From an uncultured Oscillospiraceae bacterium (GTDB lineage Bacteria; Bacillota; Clostridia; Oscillospirales; Ruminococcaceae), in assembly GCA_910579545.1 (NCBI GenBank), contig CAJTVI010000010.1, positions 1-53,001 of the forward strand: 53,001 nt of DNA, written 5' to 3'. Under the pieces are notes generated by a model. It did not search any database. It was not told the origin of the DNA and saw only the letters and a program-made list of their open reading frames with translations. The stretch's first letter is position 1. Every line of letters starts with the position of its first letter. Made by a program: the position numbers and the translations under genes. Shown here piece after piece: positions 7,754-14,963 of this stretch.

Positions 7754-9130
7754 ATGGCAGAGGAACTACAAAAAGCCCGCTCGACCGATATGACCAAGGG
7801 CAGCCCCGCGCGGCTGATCCTGTTGTTTGCGCTGCCGCTGCTGGCGGGCAATTTGTTCCAGCAGCTGTACAACATGGTGGACAGCATTGTGGTGGGCCGG
7901 TTTGTGGGCAGCACCGCCCTGGCCGCGGTGGGCACCGCGTTCCCGGTGGTTTTTTTGATGCTGAGCCTGTTTATGGGGCTTGGCATGGGCGCCACCGTGA
8001 TGGTAAGCCAGTTTTACGGCGCAAACGACGCCGCGCGGCTCAAGGCCACCATTGACACCGTGTATACCTCGATCATGGTGGGGGCGGTGCCGCTGTCGGT
8101 GCTGGGCATTGCGGTCAGCCGGCCGGTGATGGCGCTGCTGTCGGTGCCGGCCGATACGGCCGGGCAGTGCTGGCTGTATATGGTGATCATTATGGGCGGG
8201 ATGATCGGTTCGCTGGGCTATAACGCCAACGCCGGCATTTTGCAGGGCCTGGGAGACAGCAAAACCAGCCTGCTTTTTTTGGTGATCGCCTGCCTGCTGA
8301 ACATCCTGCTGGACCTTTTGTTTGTGATCGTTTTTGGCTGGGGTGTGGCCGGGGTGGCCATTGCCACCGTGCTGGCGCAGCTGTTCAGCTGGGTGTTTGG
8401 CACCTTTTACATCAACAAAAAATACCCGGCCCTCTCGATCCGGCCCTTCTGCTTCCGGTTTGACCGGGCGCTCTTTGGCCAGGTGCTGCGGCTGGGCCTG
8501 CCCGCCGGGGTGCAGCAGGCGCTGTTCAGCTTTGGGGTGATCGCCATGCAGCGGCTGATCAACAGCTACGGCTCGGATTTTATGGCCGGGTTCAATGGGG
8601 CCAACAAGGTGGACGCCTTTGTGTTTATGCCCATCCAGAGCTTTACCACCGCCGCCACCACTTTTGTGGGCCAGAACATCGGCGCCGGCCGGCGCGACCG
8701 GGTGCAGGCGGGCAGCCGGGCCACCCTGTTGATGAGCGTTGGGTTTTCGCTGCTGGCGGCGGCGGTGCTGCTGCCGCTGGGCCGGCTGTGCATGCACCTG
8801 TTTTCGCCCGAGCCGGCCGTGATCGAGAGCGGCTACGCCTACCTTGTGCGCATTCTGCCCTTTTACTGGATGATCGCGCTGATGTTTGCGGCCAACGGCA
8901 TCATGCGCGGCGCGGGCGAAATGATGATCCCCACCATTGCCACCCTGGCCGGGCTGTGGCTGGCGCGGCTGCCGGCCGCCTACCTGCTGGCCCGCTTTTT
9001 TGGGCCGGAAAACATCCATTTTTGCTATGCCATCGGCTGGGCGCTGGGGCTGGCCATCTGCGTGCCCTACTACTTTACCGGCCGCTGGCGGCAAAAGGGC
9101 CTTGTGGCCGGGCCGCCCCCCTCAAACTGA
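7754..9130 (+). CDS. MATE family efflux transporter
   Basis: 458 residues, about 12 membrane helices in two matching halves. The early segment LPLLAGNLFQQLYNMVDSIVVGRFVG is typical of MATE proteins of the MepA/DinF-related branch, which export drugs or metabolites in exchange for sodium or protons. The start ATG 7754 (MAEELQK) lies downstream of an AAAGGGG site and of a clear promoter; upstream in-frame codons overlap that promoter and are excluded. A strong terminator follows. The gene stands alone; a second MATE gene lies on the opposite strand 1.1 kb away and is a diverged relative, not a recent copy. Confidence 0.93.
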   Translation: MAEELQKARSTDMTKGSPARLILLFALPLLAGNLFQQLYNMVDSIVVGRFVGSTALAAVGTAFPVVFLMLSLFMGLGMGATVMVSQFYGANDAARLKATIDTVYTSIMVGAVPLSVLGIAVSRPVMALLSVPADTAGQCWLYMVIIMGGMIGSLGYNANAGILQGLGDSKTSLLFLVIACLLNILLDLLFVIVFGWGVAGVAIATVLAQLFSWVFGTFYINKKYPALSIRPFCFRFDRALFGQVLRLGLPAGVQQALFSFGVIAMQRLINSYGSDFMAGFNGANKVDAFVFMPIQSFTTAATTFVGQNIGAGRRDRVQAGSRATLLMSVGFSLLAAAVLLPLGRLCMHLFSPEPAVIESGYAYLVRILPFYWMIALMFAANGIMRGAGEMMIPTIATLAGLWLARLPAAYLLARFFGPENIHFCYAIGWALGLAICVPYYFTGRWRQKGLVAGPPPSN

Positions 9131-9134
9131 ACCG

Positions 9135-9170
9135 CCCCGCGGCCAGTGCTGGCCGCGGGGCTTTGCCTGT
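9135..9170 (+). terminator. Terminator of the first MATE gene
   Basis: Perfect 11-bp stem CCCCGCGGCCA/TGGCCGCGGGG with GTGC loop (9135-9160), followed by CTTTGCC and a later T-run (9175-9182). Confidence 0.75.
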
Positions 9171-9198
9171 ATATATTTTTTTGCGGCAGGCCGCCGCT

Positions 9199-10179
9199 TT
9201 AGCCCTCCGCCTTGTGGGCCAGCACCATCTGGTAAAACTTTTCGGCCGTCTCGCGGCAGGCCACCAGCTGGCGGAACTCCTCCTCGGGGGTGTCGCCATA
9301 GATGCCCACCTCAAAGTCGGCCGGCAGGTCCAGCGGGGCCTTGGCCACCCATTTGGCGATCTCGTCCCAATCGATCAGGCCGCCGCGCTCGTCCATCGGC
9401 ACCCAGTGGCTGTCGTGGGCCAGCGCCTCGGCGTCGTCGCTGTTGAGGGCGGGGTCGATGCCGCGGTTCTCCTGCAGGTGGGTGGCGTACAGCCGGGTGT
9501 GGTACTTGCGCAAAAAGTAGTAAAAATCGTGGCAGCACTGCAGGGTTGCGTGGCCGGAATCGTAGGTAAAGCCCAAAAAGTCTGCATCGTACCGGTCAAA
9601 CAGGCGGTCGAACTGCTCCTCCTGAAGCTGCCAGGGGGTCACGATCAGGTTTTCCAGCGCCACCTTGACCCCCGCCGCCTTTGCGTAGGGCTGCAGCTCG
9701 TCAAGGCTCTTGTACACCTGGGCAAAATAGTCCTGCTTGTTCTGCGGGTTTTGGGCAAACCAGCGCCAGGGCAGCTGCATGTGCAGCACCATGGCCCCCG
9801 CGCCGATATGGCTGCACAGGTCGATGCGGTTTTTGAGCAGGTCCACCCCGGCCAGCCGGGTGTACTCGTTGGCCGAGGTATAGTCCTTGCGGATCTCCTC
9901 AAACCGCTCGCCGTTGCGGAACACCGTGCGCCCGTTTACCACCGCGGTGCGCCGGCCGCCCTCGCTGGCGTGGATGGTGTGGGCCCTGACCCCGCACCCC
10001 CGCAAAAGGTCCCGCACCTGGAACATCTCGCTGGGGCTGTAAAGGTATTCGCCGTCCCAGTCGTGGATCCACTGGGTGTGGGTAAAGCCCGCCTTGGCGA
10101 TGTTGAGCACCTGGCGCTCGATCTCTTTCCAGCTGTGCAGGTCGTTGTTGTAATCGCTGTTTACCGAAGACAGCAGCAT
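9199..10179 (-). CDS. Sugar phosphate isomerase/epimerase-like TIM-barrel protein
   Basis: 326 residues of the AP-endonuclease-2/xylose isomerase-like barrel family. Likely metal ligands are visible in order: VALENL (Glu), YDSGHA (Asp/His), THLQENRG (His/Glu) and a late Glu in the ADFEVG strand. Members isomerise or epimerise sugars and inositols, or act on related polyols; the substrate cannot be read. ATG 10179 has AAAGGAGG nine bases upstream. It has its own promoter in the gap after the second MATE gene and no sugar-use genes beside it. Confidence 0.82.
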   Translation of the reverse strand: MLLSSVNSDYNNDLHSWKEIERQVLNIAKAGFTHTQWIHDWDGEYLYSPSEMFQVRDLLRGCGVRAHTIHASEGGRRTAVVNGRTVFRNGERFEEIRKDYTSANEYTRLAGVDLLKNRIDLCSHIGAGAMVLHMQLPWRWFAQNPQNKQDYFAQVYKSLDELQPYAKAAGVKVALENLIVTPWQLQEEQFDRLFDRYDADFLGFTYDSGHATLQCCHDFYYFLRKYHTRLYATHLQENRGIDPALNSDDAEALAHDSHWVPMDERGGLIDWDEIAKWVAKAPLDLPADFEVGIYGDTPEEEFRQLVACRETAEKFYQMVLAHKAEG

Positions 10180-10236
10180 GGCCCTAACCTCCTTTTTTGG
10201 CGTCCCCGCACCGCGGGCGACGCCCTTTCTGCCGCC

Positions 10237-10265
10237 AGTATATCATATCACAGCCTGCCAGGCAA
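10237..10265 (-). promoter_or_regulatory. Promoter for the sugar isomerase-like gene
   Basis: Minus strand: -35 TTGCCT (10260-10265), 17-bp spacer, -10 TATACT (10237-10242). Confidence 0.65.
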
Positions 10266-10272
10266 GGGCGGC

Positions 10273-11646
10273 TTACTGCTCGAAGCCGTGCACCCAGTCC
10301 GACCGCAGGTAATAGATCAGGTAGATCACCGAGCTGATGCCCCAGGTAAGGGGGTAGGCCCAGTAGATATAGCCGATCTCGCCGGCAAAATGCATCACCA
10401 GCAGGATGTAGAGGATGCGGATCACGCACCAGACCGAGAGCATGACGCACATGGGCACAAAGGCCTTGCCCGCCCCGCGGCAGACCGCCGCCACCGAGTG
10501 GGAAAAGGCCAGCAGGCAGTAAAAAAGCGCCACCGTGCGGGCCTGCCGCACCCCCAGCGCAACCACCCCGGGGGTCTGGTCAAACAGGGCGATGAGCTGC
10601 GGGGCAAACAGGTAGCAGCACACCCCGATGGCCTCGGCCAGCAGCACCGCCGCCAGGATGCTGAACCGCGCCCCCTTTTTGGCCCGCTCGTACTGCTTTG
10701 CGCCCAGGTTCTGGCTGATAAAGGTAGTGCTGGCCATGTTAAAGCTGGTAATGGGCAAAAAGGCAAAGCCCTCGATCTTGGCGTGGGTGCCGTAGGCGGC
10801 CATGGCCAGGCTGCCAAACGAGTTGATCTGGGACTGCACGATCACGTTGGCCAGCCCGATCACCGAGTTCTGCACGCCGGAGGGCAGGCCGTAGCGCAGG
10901 ATCTCGGAGAGCATGTCCTTATGAAAGCGGATGCTGCCCAGCCGCACCGTAAACACATTGCCCTCCCGCAGCAGGTAGGCCATGCAGAGCGCCACGCTCA
11001 CGGTTTGGGAGAGCACGGTGGCGATGGCGGCCGACCAGACCCCCCAGTGAAAAACGGCCAGGAACAAGAGGTCCAGCAGCACGTTGAGCACCGAGGAGAT
11101 GATGAGGTAGTAGAGGGGGCGGCGGCTGTCGCCCAAAGCGTTGATGACGCTGCGGCAGATGTTGTAGAGCACCAGCGGCAGCGAGCCCAAAAAGTAATAG
11201 CGGAAGTATTCCACCGCCTGGGGCATCACCTCGGGGGCGGTCTGCATCCAGGCGAGGAAGGTGGGGGTAAAGGCCACCCCCACCACCGTGAGGGCCAGGC
11301 CGCTTGCCAGCCCAAAGGCCAGCACCGTGTGGATGGCGCGGGAGACATTGCCGGTATTGCCCGCGCCAAAATACCGCGAAATGACCACCGAGGCCCCCAT
11401 GGCCATGCCCATAAAAAAGCTGATCATCAAAAAGATGAGGGTGCCCGAGGAGGTGACCGCCGCCAGGGCGTTGGTGCCAAGGCACCGCCCCACGATAAAG
11501 GCGTCCGCCGTGTTGTACAGCTGCTGGAACAGCTGGCTGAACAGCACCGGCATCGCAAACCCCGCCATCAGGGTGTAGATATTGCCTTGGGTCATATCCC
11601 GCGTGCCGGCCAAGGGCCGCCGCGCGGCGTGTGCTTGCTGGTCCAT
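10273..11646 (-). CDS. MATE family efflux transporter (second)
   Basis: 457 residues with about 12 membrane helices and the MATE pattern FSQLFQQLYNTADAFIVGRC near the N-terminus. Substrate unknown. I take ATG 11646 (MDQQAHAARR); the frame runs open further upstream, into the tRNA-Trp gene, and is not coding there. A GAAAGGAG lies 16 bases before this ATG, which is long, so the in-frame ATG at 11599 (MTQGN) remains possible; it has no better site. A large gap to the tRNA upstream means the promoter lies in 11650-11780. Confidence 0.9.
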   Translation of the reverse strand: MDQQAHAARRPLAGTRDMTQGNIYTLMAGFAMPVLFSQLFQQLYNTADAFIVGRCLGTNALAAVTSSGTLIFLMISFFMGMAMGASVVISRYFGAGNTGNVSRAIHTVLAFGLASGLALTVVGVAFTPTFLAWMQTAPEVMPQAVEYFRYYFLGSLPLVLYNICRSVINALGDSRRPLYYLIISSVLNVLLDLLFLAVFHWGVWSAAIATVLSQTVSVALCMAYLLREGNVFTVRLGSIRFHKDMLSEILRYGLPSGVQNSVIGLANVIVQSQINSFGSLAMAAYGTHAKIEGFAFLPITSFNMASTTFISQNLGAKQYERAKKGARFSILAAVLLAEAIGVCCYLFAPQLIALFDQTPGVVALGVRQARTVALFYCLLAFSHSVAAVCRGAGKAFVPMCVMLSVWCVIRILYILLVMHFAGEIGYIYWAYPLTWGISSVIYLIYYLRSDWVHGFEQ

Positions 11647-11780
11647 CGATAACCGTCCCCCGCTCCTTTCGCCCGCCCGGGCCAATGGGCGCCCGCCATT
11701 TGGAGGGTGCCGCCCCGCCGCCGGGCCCGCAAAGGCGCACAGCGCCTTTGCAAGCTGCCGGCCCCCGGCCTTTCCACAGC

Positions 11781-11815
11781 AAAAAAAGAGCCGCCAGGCC
11801 TTATACCTGACGCCT
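11781..11815 (-). terminator. Terminator of tRNA-Trp
   Basis: Minus strand hairpin GAGGCGTCAGG/CCTGGCGGCTC (one mismatch and one wobble) followed by seven T (11781-11787), starting directly after the tRNA CCA. Confidence 0.75.
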
Positions 11816-11820
11816 CTTTT

Positions 11821-11896
11821 TGGCAGGGGCAGAAGGATTCGAACCCTCGGCACGCGGTTTTGGAGACCGCTGCTCTACCAGCTGAGCTATACCCCT
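11821..11896 (-). tRNA. tRNA-Trp (CCA anticodon)
   Basis: Cloverleaf on the minus strand: acceptor AGGGGTA/TGCCCCT, anticodon arm GCGGT-CTCCAAA-ACCGC with anticodon CCA, T-loop GTTCGAAT, discriminator G. The 3' CCA is encoded (11821-11823). Confidence 0.95.
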
Positions 11897-11935
11897 ACAT
11901 GACCAACCGGCACAGCGCCGGCCGGCTACCCATTT

Positions 11936-11964
11936 AAGATACACAAAAACGCGCAAAATGTCAA
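11936..11964 (-). promoter_or_regulatory. tRNA-Trp promoter
   Basis: Minus strand: -35 TTGACA (11959-11964), 17-bp spacer, -10 TATCTT (11936-11941), about 35 nt before the tRNA 5' end. Confidence 0.75.
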
Positions 11965-12226
11965 GGGGTATCTTCGCGGGGAGTGTCCAAACCGGGGAGA
12001 GAGATCCGGCGGCCGTGTGCGTGGGAGCAGTCTCTCAAGGCAACAGGACCCCTGCCCCGAAAGCCTTTCGAGGCTCTCCCCCACCCTCGGCCTTAACCCC
12101 CTAAAACCCCTTGAAAGTGACATTCCCATTCGCGGCGGTTTGATCGGGAGTTTTGTTTTCTTATCTCGCCGCCGTTTTTGCCGCCGGTTTTTAATCCGCC
12201 GGTGAAGGCCGCCTTTTGCCTTTTGT
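11965..12226. other. Intergenic stretch without a supported gene
   Basis: No reading frame here has a ribosome site or family resemblance. It contains GC-rich inverted runs (GAGAGCCTCGAAAGGCTTTC type) and a run of related CCGCCG/CCGCCGG motifs near 12170-12210. It may be a dispersed intergenic repeat, which needs the whole genome to judge. Confidence 0.3.
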
Positions 12227-12255
12227 TTGACGCTGGGGCCCGGTTTCTTTATAAT
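12227..12255 (+). promoter_or_regulatory. Promoter for the DUF2804 gene
   Basis: -35 TTGACG (12227-12232), 17-bp spacer, -10 TATAAT (12250-12255); leader of about 55 nt ending in AAAGGAGG. Confidence 0.8.
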
Positions 12256-12316
12256 GGAACCATCCCGCACAGCGCAGGGCCCGGCCCCGCTGCCGCGGCA
12301 GTAAAGGAGGATCACA

Positions 12317-13342
12317 ATGCGCAACCACGAGGTCACCACCGCCCACCCGCTGCTCAGCAAGGAGGGGCTGCTCATCGAGCCGGGCTGGTCCCGCAGCCTC
12401 TTGCAGCAGTACGACCGCTCGGCCATCCGCCGGCCCAAATTTCGCATCAAGGAGTGGGATTATTACTTGGTGCTGTCCCAAAGCTTTGCGGTGGCCTTTA
12501 CCATCTCGGACGATGGGTACATCGGCCTGCAAAGCGCCTCGTTTTTGGACTTTACCGCCCCGCGCGAGCACACCGAGACCATTCTGGATCCCTTCCCCAT
12601 GGGCAAGCTGGGGCTGCCGGCCGATTCCGGCGCGGGGCGCACCGCCTACCACAAGCCCGGCCGGCTCAAAATGGAGTTTACCGCCGGCGGCGAGGAGCGG
12701 CGGATCCTCTGCGAGTTCCAGCGCTTTGATGGGGACAAGGACCTTTTTTGCGACATCACCCTCTCCCAGCCGCCCATGGACAGCATGGTGATCGCCACCC
12801 CCTGGGCCGAAAACCCCCGCTGCTTTTACTACAACCAAAAGATCAACTGCATGCGGGCCAGCGGCCGGGTGGTATACGGCGGCCGGACCTACACCTTTGA
12901 CCCGGCGTGCGATTTTGGCACCCTTGATTGGGGCCGCGGCGTATGGACCTACGACAACACCTGGTACTGGGGCAGCGGCAACGGTGTGGTGGAGGGCAAG
13001 CCCTTTGGCTTTAACATCGGGTATGGGTTTTCCGACCGCAGCAGCGCCACCGAAAACGTGCTGTTTTACAACGGCAAAGCCCACAAGTTAGACGACGTGA
13101 CCTTTCACATCCCGCCCCAAAGCTACACCGATCCCTGGCGGTTCTCCTCCTCGGACGAGCGGTTCGAGATGGATTTTGTGCCCATCATCGACCGCTGCGC
13201 CAAGCTGGACGTCAAGCTGATCTGCTCGGACCAGCACCAGGTGTTTGGCCGGATGAGCGGCCGGGCCGTGCTGGACGACGGCCGGGCGCTCGAGATCAGG
13301 GACCTGCTCTGCTTTGCCGAAAAGGTCCACAACCGGTATTGA
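12317..13342 (+). CDS. DUF2804 family protein
   Basis: 341 residues. The order of conserved pieces fits DUF2804: the opening H-P-L-L (AHPLLSKEGLLIEPGW), a middle ENPRCFYYNQKINCM, the DWGRGVWTYDNTWYWGSG segment (about residues 210-230) and a C-terminal FGRMSGRAVLDDGR. The fold is expected to be a large beta-sandwich of the kind found in proteins that bind lipid or hydrophobic ligands; the role is unknown. No signal peptide is seen. Start ATG 12317 has AAAGGAGG eight bases upstream and a consensus promoter. It stands alone. Confidence 0.88.
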   Translation: MRNHEVTTAHPLLSKEGLLIEPGWSRSLLQQYDRSAIRRPKFRIKEWDYYLVLSQSFAVAFTISDDGYIGLQSASFLDFTAPREHTETILDPFPMGKLGLPADSGAGRTAYHKPGRLKMEFTAGGEERRILCEFQRFDGDKDLFCDITLSQPPMDSMVIATPWAENPRCFYYNQKINCMRASGRVVYGGRTYTFDPACDFGTLDWGRGVWTYDNTWYWGSGNGVVEGKPFGFNIGYGFSDRSSATENVLFYNGKAHKLDDVTFHIPPQSYTDPWRFSSSDERFEMDFVPIIDRCAKLDVKLICSDQHQVFGRMSGRAVLDDGRALEIRDLLCFAEKVHNRY

Positions 13343-13436
13343 CCCCCGGCGGCTGGGGCGCCGCGCGGCAGGGGGCGCTGCGGGGCCGGCGGGCGCTGCG
13401 GCGGCCTTTGCAGGCGCGCAAAACTCCGGCGCCCGC

Positions 13437-13463
13437 ACATCCGGGCGGGGACGGCATATAGTG
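13437..13463 (+). promoter_or_regulatory. Possible sporulation (SigK/SigE-like) promoter
   Basis: CATATAGTG (13455-13463) fits the CATAnnnT -10 box of late mother-cell sigma factors, with AC at 13437-13438 sixteen bases upstream. No sigma-A promoter is seen before the 98-aa gene. Weak by itself. Confidence 0.3.
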
Positions 13464-13504
13464 AGGGTGCCGCCCCAAAAACTATCTGCTGGAGGGAATG
13501 CCTT

Positions 13505-13801
13505 ATGTCAATGCCGAGTATTTGCATGCAGAACAACCCCGTGCCGATGTCCCAGGCCGTGACCGACCTCATTGAGAGCATCGCGCTGGAGGAGACCGCC
13601 CTGAGCCACATCCTCAACGCCGAGGGGGAGCACCTGCAGTGCGTCCTCACCCTGCCGGACCTGGACCTTTGCAAGATCGTGGAAGCCAACGAGACGGCGG
13701 CCAACATGGTGGCCACCGTGAGCGACCTTGAGGTGATCCTCAAGGATAAGCTGGAGTTCATCTCCAACAACCTCTACTACCCTTCCCGCACCGACTGCTG
13801 A
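13505..13801 (+). CDS. Small protein of the exosporium/collagen-like-tail type
   Basis: 98 residues starting at ATG 13505 behind GGAGGGAATGCCTT. The segment SIALEETALSHILNAEGEH (about residues 23-41) is a recurring motif in small Clostridia and Bacillus proteins and in the tails of collagen-like spore-surface proteins. That suggests a spore coat or exosporium link, but it is not proof. There are no membrane segments or signal peptide; the protein is mostly helical and acidic. A SigK-like promoter motif upstream and a strong terminator downstream make it a single-gene unit. Confidence 0.7.
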   Translation: MSMPSICMQNNPVPMSQAVTDLIESIALEETALSHILNAEGEHLQCVLTLPDLDLCKIVEANETAANMVATVSDLEVILKDKLEFISNNLYYPSRTDC

Positions 13802-13816
13802 ACGCCGCGGTTTGCG

Positions 13817-13844
13817 CCGCGCGCGGCCGGCCGGCCGCGCGCGG
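13817..13844. repeat. Perfect 28-bp GC palindrome
   Basis: Arms CCGCGCGCGGCCGG and its complement meet without a spacer. It lies between the 98-aa gene and its terminator. No T-run follows, so it may be an RNA-processing or stability hairpin. Confidence 0.5.
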
Positions 13845-13870
13845 GAGGCAAAACAAAAAGATGGCCTGCA

Positions 13871-13909
13871 AAAAGCGGCCGGTTTGCCCTTGACAAACCG
13901 GCCGCTTTT
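13871..13909 (+). terminator. Terminator of the 98-aa gene
   Basis: Perfect 16-bp stem (13871-13886 with 13894-13909, arm AAAAGCGGCCGGTTTG) with a 7-nt loop; the right arm ends in TTTT. The tRNA-Ser -35 box lies in its loop. Confidence 0.75.
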
Positions 13910-13918
13910 GGGTATCAT
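13890..13918 (+). promoter_or_regulatory. tRNA-Ser promoter
   Basis: -35 TTGACA (13890-13895), 17-bp spacer, -10 TATCAT (13913-13918). It overlaps the loop and right arm of the upstream terminator. Confidence 0.75.
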
Positions 13919-13936
13919 ATCAAAAGGATGCTGCTT

Positions 13937-14028
13937 GGAAAGATGGCTGAGCTGGTCTAAGGCGCACGACTGGAAATCGTGTGAGGGCCATAAACCCTCC
14001 GAGGGTTCGAATCCCTCTCTTTCCGCCA
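13937..14028 (+). tRNA. tRNA-Ser (GGA anticodon); target of the integrated element
   Basis: Acceptor GGAAAGA/TCTTTCC, anticodon arm CACGA-CTGGAAA-TCGTG with anticodon GGA, long serine-type variable arm (GAGGGCCATAAACCCTC), T-loop GTTCGAAT, discriminator G and encoded CCA (14026-14028). The last 25 bp are repeated at 24568-24592, so the element entered at the 3' end of the gene and left it intact. Confidence 0.96.
14004..14028 (+). repeat. Left attachment repeat (attL core)
   Basis: 25 bp, identical to 24568-24592: the T-arm and acceptor 3' part of tRNA-Ser including CCA. Integration at tRNA 3' ends is typical for tyrosine-recombinase elements. Confidence 0.9.
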
Positions 14029-14067
14029 AGAAAAGCACGGCAAACCGATGATTTGCCGTGCTTTTCT
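14029..14067 (+). terminator. Element-borne terminator for tRNA-Ser
   Basis: Perfect 16-bp stem (14029-14044 with 14052-14067, arm AGAAAAGCACGGCAAA), loop CCGATGA, right arm containing TTTTCT. It is the first sequence of the element and replaces the host terminator now 10.6 kb away. Confidence 0.8.
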
Positions 14068-14075
14068 GCTTTATA

Positions 14076-14098
14076 GTACACGTTTGGGTACACACTTA
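14076..14098. repeat. GTACAC repeat, left copy (possible integrase arm site)
   Basis: GTACAC then GGTACACACTT within 23 bp, 48 bp inside the left end. A direct, imperfect copy lies at 24436-24458 near the right end. Confidence 0.5.
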
Positions 14099-14100
14099 TT

Positions 14101-14247
14101 TTACATGGACGCCAAAAGGCGCGCAAAGATGGCGTCGAGGTTGCGGGTGATTTCCTCCCCTTCCCCTCGGGTGTGGGAAATAAGAGCCTGCCCGAAAGGA
14201 ACAGATTGGCGAATCGATTTCCTTTTTTTGGTAAGCCGTTCTATATA
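14101..14247 (-). pseudogene. C-terminal gene remnant
   Basis: Forty-nine codons with coding character (ERLTKKRKSIRQSV ... EITRNLDAIFARLL) end in TAA at 14101. No start codon or ribosome site precedes them; a terminator hairpin (14249-14284) abuts the upstream end. The basic, helical tail could belong to a DNA-binding or recombinase protein, but I do not recognise the family. Confidence 0.3.
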
Positions 14248-14248
14248 G

Positions 14249-14284
14249 CCCGCCCCGGTGTTGCAAGTGCCGGGGCGGGTTTTT
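14249..14284 (+). terminator. Terminator, plus strand
   Basis: Perfect 10-bp stem CCCGCCCCGG/CCGGGGCGGG (14249-14258 with 14270-14279) followed by five T. No intact plus-strand gene ends here, so it probably belonged to a lost gene or backs up tRNA termination. Confidence 0.65.
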
Positions 14285-14315
14285 GCAGTTAAGCACAAAT
14301 GGACTGCTCGTTTGC

Positions 14316-14540
14316 TTAAAGGAGCGAACGAAGTTCTTCGGGAGTGGCAGCGGTTTGGCAGTCTGGATCCTGTTGGGCATCCCGGATCATTTGAAGGTCC
14401 AACTCATCCGGCTGCTCCTCCTGTATATTGGCCCAGGCATCGGACGAATATAAGTTTTGAACGATCTGCCATAGACGCTGCGCGCCGGATTCATCCATTA
14501 CAGTAATTGCGCCAATTAAGCGAGCTTTTGTTTCGCTCAT
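14316..14540 (-). CDS. Antitoxin-like protein, partner of the RelE-type toxin
   Basis: 74 residues, starting at ATG 14540 behind AAGGGGGG, 15 bp after the toxin stop. The N-terminal half is a helical stretch (IGAITVMDESGAQRLWQIVQ). The C-terminal part (EEQPDELDLQMIRDAQQDPD) is the acidic tail seen in small RelB-like antitoxins, which wraps around the toxin. Toxin-before-antitoxin order is the less common arrangement. The same tail occurs at the C-terminus of the element's helicase. Antitoxin role is inferred from position and composition. Confidence 0.65.
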   Translation of the reverse strand: MSETKARLIGAITVMDESGAQRLWQIVQNLYSSDAWANIQEEQPDELDLQMIRDAQQDPDCQTAATPEELRSLL

Positions 14541-14555
14541 ATTCAGTACCCCCCT

Positions 14556-14786
14556 TTACTTGTAAACCTGGCCGCGATTGTCGATTTTGACAATATCAAT
14601 AATTTGGCCATCCCGAGAAAAAAGTATGCGAAAACTTCCAACGCGGAGCCGGTAATAGGGCTGGCCGGTAAGTTTTTTGACATCGCCCAAGGGAAGATTT
14701 TCAATTGCGAAAAAAATCCTTTGCCGGGTGATTTTTTCCTGCTTTTCAAGAAATTTGACAGCCTGCTTTGAATAGCGAAATTCCAT
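14556..14786 (-). CDS. RelE/ParE superfamily toxin
   Basis: 76 residues. The pattern MEFRYSKQAVKFLEKQEK, then LTGQPYYRLRVGSFRILF, then IIDIVKIDNRGQVYK is the RelE fold: a helix pair followed by the R-x-R-xx-x-RI strand with conserved Arg and a C-terminal Tyr-Lys. Such proteins cut mRNA on the ribosome. I chose ATG 14786 because the family begins there and GGAGGAAGGA lies just upstream; the longer open frame runs through a terminator hairpin. Translation precedes that of the antitoxin-like gene, with a short gap. A terminator only 22 bp upstream of the start suggests attenuated expression. Confidence 0.85.
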   Translation of the reverse strand: MEFRYSKQAVKFLEKQEKITRQRIFFAIENLPLGDVKKLTGQPYYRLRVGSFRILFSRDGQIIDIVKIDNRGQVYK

Positions 14787-14808
14787 TGGGTCGCATCCTT
14801 CCTCCAAC

Positions 14809-14838
14809 AAAAATGCCCCACCCGGGAAGGTGGGGCAT
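14809..14838 (-). terminator. Terminator or attenuator in front of the toxin gene
   Basis: Perfect 10-bp stem GGTGGGGCAT/ATGCCCCACC (14813-14822 with 14829-14838) with five T on the minus strand. It lies between the promoter at 14964-14992 and the toxin start, so toxin mRNA must read through it. Confidence 0.7.
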
Positions 14839-14844
14839 ACCCAA

Positions 14845-14923
14845 TGCTGTTTTGTACCCCGCACGGCATCAGGCGGCAGTTTTGGCAAGGTGTGCATTTT
14901 TACCCCGCCGACGTCAGGCGGCA
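14845..14923. repeat. Tandem repeat in the toxin leader
   Basis: Two imperfect direct copies of about 33 bp (14845-14878 and 14891-14923) share TACCCCGC, TCAGGCGGCA and the spacing between them. They lie in the leader RNA before the attenuator. Confidence 0.6.
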
Positions 14924-14963
14924 AACAGAGAAAGTAAGCGGCGAGGCTGATTCTCTGTACTCT

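Noticed and set aside
14096..14380. 94-codon minus frame at the left element end
   Set aside because: It reads through a perfect terminator hairpin and has no start signal; only the downstream tail in another frame looks coding.
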